NCBI GenBank assembly: GCA_900768035.1
Contig: CAAGBH010000045.1
Location: forward strand, 1-14,499
Reading direction: 5' to 3'
From: Clostridia bacterium
GTDB lineage: Bacteria > Bacillota > Clostridia > Oscillospirales > Acutalibacteraceae
DNA: 14,499 nucleotides
Of this stretch, positions 13,144 to 14,499 are shown one piece after another. Made by a program: the position numbers and the translations under genes. How positions within the stretch are numbered: the first letter of the stretch is position 1; every line of letters begins with the position of its first letter. The notes under the pieces are model-generated. The model was not told where the DNA came from and did no database searches. It saw nothing but the letters and a program-made list of their open reading frames with translations.

Positions 13144-13173
13144 AAAAGCACGGTGCAAACGCACCGTGCTTTT
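13144..13173. terminator. Bidirectional terminator between the XRE and relaxase genes
   Basis: A perfect 13-bp G/C-rich stem, AAAAGCACGGTGC (13144-13156) with GCACCGTGCTTTT (13161-13173), has an AAAC loop. Being symmetric with A- and T-runs, it can end transcription of both converging genes. Confidence 0.9.
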
Positions 13174-13199
13174 ATATGTAACATCAGGTTTTAATACAT

Positions 13200-14499
13200 T
13201 TATAATTCGTCAAAATCAAATCTATCGAAATTTTTATATTTAACAATAATTTCAGATAAGGATTGCTTGTTATTTAATTCGGATTTAACTTTTTCTTCCA
13301 GCTCTATATCAAATTCGAGCAATGTTTTTTCCCACTTTTCCATATCGTAAAGAATATTATCAATGTATTTGCTTTTCAAGGAATAGGATAGTCTTTGTCC
13401 GGCATCCACTATAATTTTTGCTTTGTTCTTCATTCGTCTATTAAGCAGTTCTAATTCTTCATGTTTCTTCTTAATATTTTTTTCTTGGTATTTTAAAAAC
13501 AGCCAACAAACCAGTAATATTAACTTTTCAATAATTGATGTGTTAAAAGAAAAAATGTCATCCATTATCGTTTCCAAGCCTTCTTCGGTAAAGTTTTTAG
13601 CTTCCCGAGCTTGCTTTATTTTTTCTTTGAGCCTTATTTTGTTCTCTTTGTAATAATCCCAATAATGAGAGTTTTGTCGCTTATAGTTATTCCACAGCTC
13701 TGAAAGTAGTTGTTTTTCAGCCGCTTCTTTAGAATTGAATTTTTTAACTTGTTCTGATAGGCGCATATTATCATCAATCAGTTTCAGTGTGTCAGCAACC
13801 TTAGGGTTTGAATTTATTAAATTATTAATGCTTTTTTCTCTCATAACTAATTGTTTTTCTTTTTCCTCGTTTGCTTTTTTGAGTTCTTTTTGAAACTGAA
13901 TATCACGCTGTCGTTTATAATCTTCAACCGAGCGATGAAAATCATCACTGCCTTGTAAGTCAATCTTTATATCATATTCACTACACAATTCGCTTATGTA
14001 ATTTCGTTCCTGATTTTGCCATTTGATTTGTGCTGTTTCATATTTACCCGTAACAACATTTTTGGTTCTGCCACTTTCCAAACCTTGCATTTTAAGAGCT
14101 TGTGAAAGCGAGTTTTGCACCGATTGACCTCGTGTGCAGCCAGCAACAGGAACATAGGTTAAATGTAAATGTATATTGCCGCCCACCTTTTCAATATTGC
14201 CGTTTTCATCAAAACGGTCACCCTCATCACAGTGAATTGCGCCGCAAACAAGTTTAAGGCCTTGGTTGCGCTCCTCAAAGGTGTTCATATAGTTGCTTAA
14301 TATTTCTTTTGCGGTCTCTTCCATATCACCGCCGTGCTTAAATTCGGGGTTATCGTGGCAATTTCCTATTGTAATAACAATCTGATAAGCAGGCTTGCAA
14401 TATGATTTATGTTTATTAAGCTCTTTGTAAGGAGCGTGTGAATTTTTCAAATCACGAATAAGTTTCTCCTTTTCTGTGGCAGTTTTTGAAATCTTCTCT
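13200..14499 (-). CDS. MobV/Pre-type relaxase, N-terminus outside the window
   Basis: This is the C-terminal 432 or so residues of a plasmid-mobilisation (Pre/MobV-like) relaxase, which would nick the transfer origin and lead DNA transfer. The frame stays open to the right edge, so the gene is partial; a TTG at 14450 is only an internal codon. Counting from that codon, the metal-binding motif is H73-x-D75-E76 followed by H94-L-H96. This resembles HxDExxPHxH but with an insertion of some 14 residues. An ATP-like ITIGN segment and an SFEERN-like helix precede it. A long charged coiled-coil follows (about 165-300), then a hydrophobic stretch (about 306-320, LILLVCWLFLKY) that may touch the membrane, and more coiled coil to the end. 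Motif I with its nucleophile should lie outside the window. Confidence 0.85.
   Translation of the reverse strand, partial: EKISKTATEKEKLIRDLKNSHAPYKELNKHKSYCKPAYQIVITIGNCHDNPEFKHGGDMEETAKEILSNYMNTFEERNQGLKLVCGAIHCDEGDRFDENGNIEKVGGNIHLHLTYVPVAGCTRGQSVQNSLSQALKMQGLESGRTKNVVTGKYETAQIKWQNQERNYISELCSEYDIKIDLQGSDDFHRSVEDYKRQRDIQFQKELKKANEEKEKQLVMREKSINNLINSNPKVADTLKLIDDNMRLSEQVKKFNSKEAAEKQLLSELWNNYKRQNSHYWDYYKENKIRLKEKIKQAREAKNFTEEGLETIMDDIFSFNTSIIEKLILLVCWLFLKYQEKNIKKKHEELELLNRRMKNKAKIIVDAGQRLSYSLKSKYIDNILYDMEKWEKTLLEFDIELEEKVKSELNNKQSLSEIIVKYKNFDRFDFDEL

Noticed and set aside
14448..14450. TTG as the start of the relaxase
   Set aside because: The frame continues open to the window edge, no Shine-Dalgarno sequence precedes the TTG, and the family's N-terminal motif is missing, so the gene is simply cut by the window.

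Overview
The window looks like a chromosome segment of a low-GC anaerobic Firmicute, most likely a gut-type member of the Clostridia. The support is a 56-residue 2[4Fe-4S] clostridial ferredoxin, the RicT (YaaT)/HolB gene pair, a YfhO-type GT-C membrane protein, strong GGAGG ribosome binding sites, mostly TAA stops, and a Tn916-type integrase. I cannot name the species.

Region 1 (1-6501) is ordinary chromosome. On the minus strand, trpS, holB and ricT are joined by two 4-base ATGA stop/start overlaps, and a ferredoxin gene with its own promoter and terminator follows. A promoter for another minus-strand gene lies at the very left edge. Upstream of trpS is a YfbR-like HD 5'-nucleotidase. It is divergent from a large YfhO-family gene, and the two promoters overlap in 80 bp.

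Region 2 (6502-8227) is the most unusual part. A 26-bp repeat (R) occurs three times, at 6506, 7188 and 7917. Read on the minus strand, each copy ends an open frame in T-M-K-P-L-D-stop, and all five base differences inside that tail are synonymous. This suggests the 3' end of a protein gene used as an integration site. Between the copies lie two single-gene units: a 124-aa lipoprotein and a 138-aa unknown protein. Each has its own terminator. The units also carry short repeats, including 11-bp TGNGGTAARRT motifs, which reappear beside the third R next to the integrase. The 729-bp unit 7188-7942 has arm-like repeats at both ends and resembles a minimal non-autonomous mobile cassette.

Region 3 (about 7917 to beyond 14499) is the start of an integrated mobilisable element. 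From its left end it carries: a 93-aa protein that resembles the C-terminal (Cas11c-like) part of type I-C Cas8c/Csd1; a Tn916-type tyrosine integrase; a duplicated zinc-ribbon protein; a Tn916 Xis-like excisionase; two unknown proteins; an orphan MT-A70 adenine methyltransferase; a divergent XRE-type regulator; and a MobV/Pre-type relaxase that runs off the window. I infer that Int and Xis act on the R site, that the relaxase gives mobilisation, and that the XRE protein controls the module. The intact gene ending in PTMKPLD should lie to the right of this window, at the element's other end.
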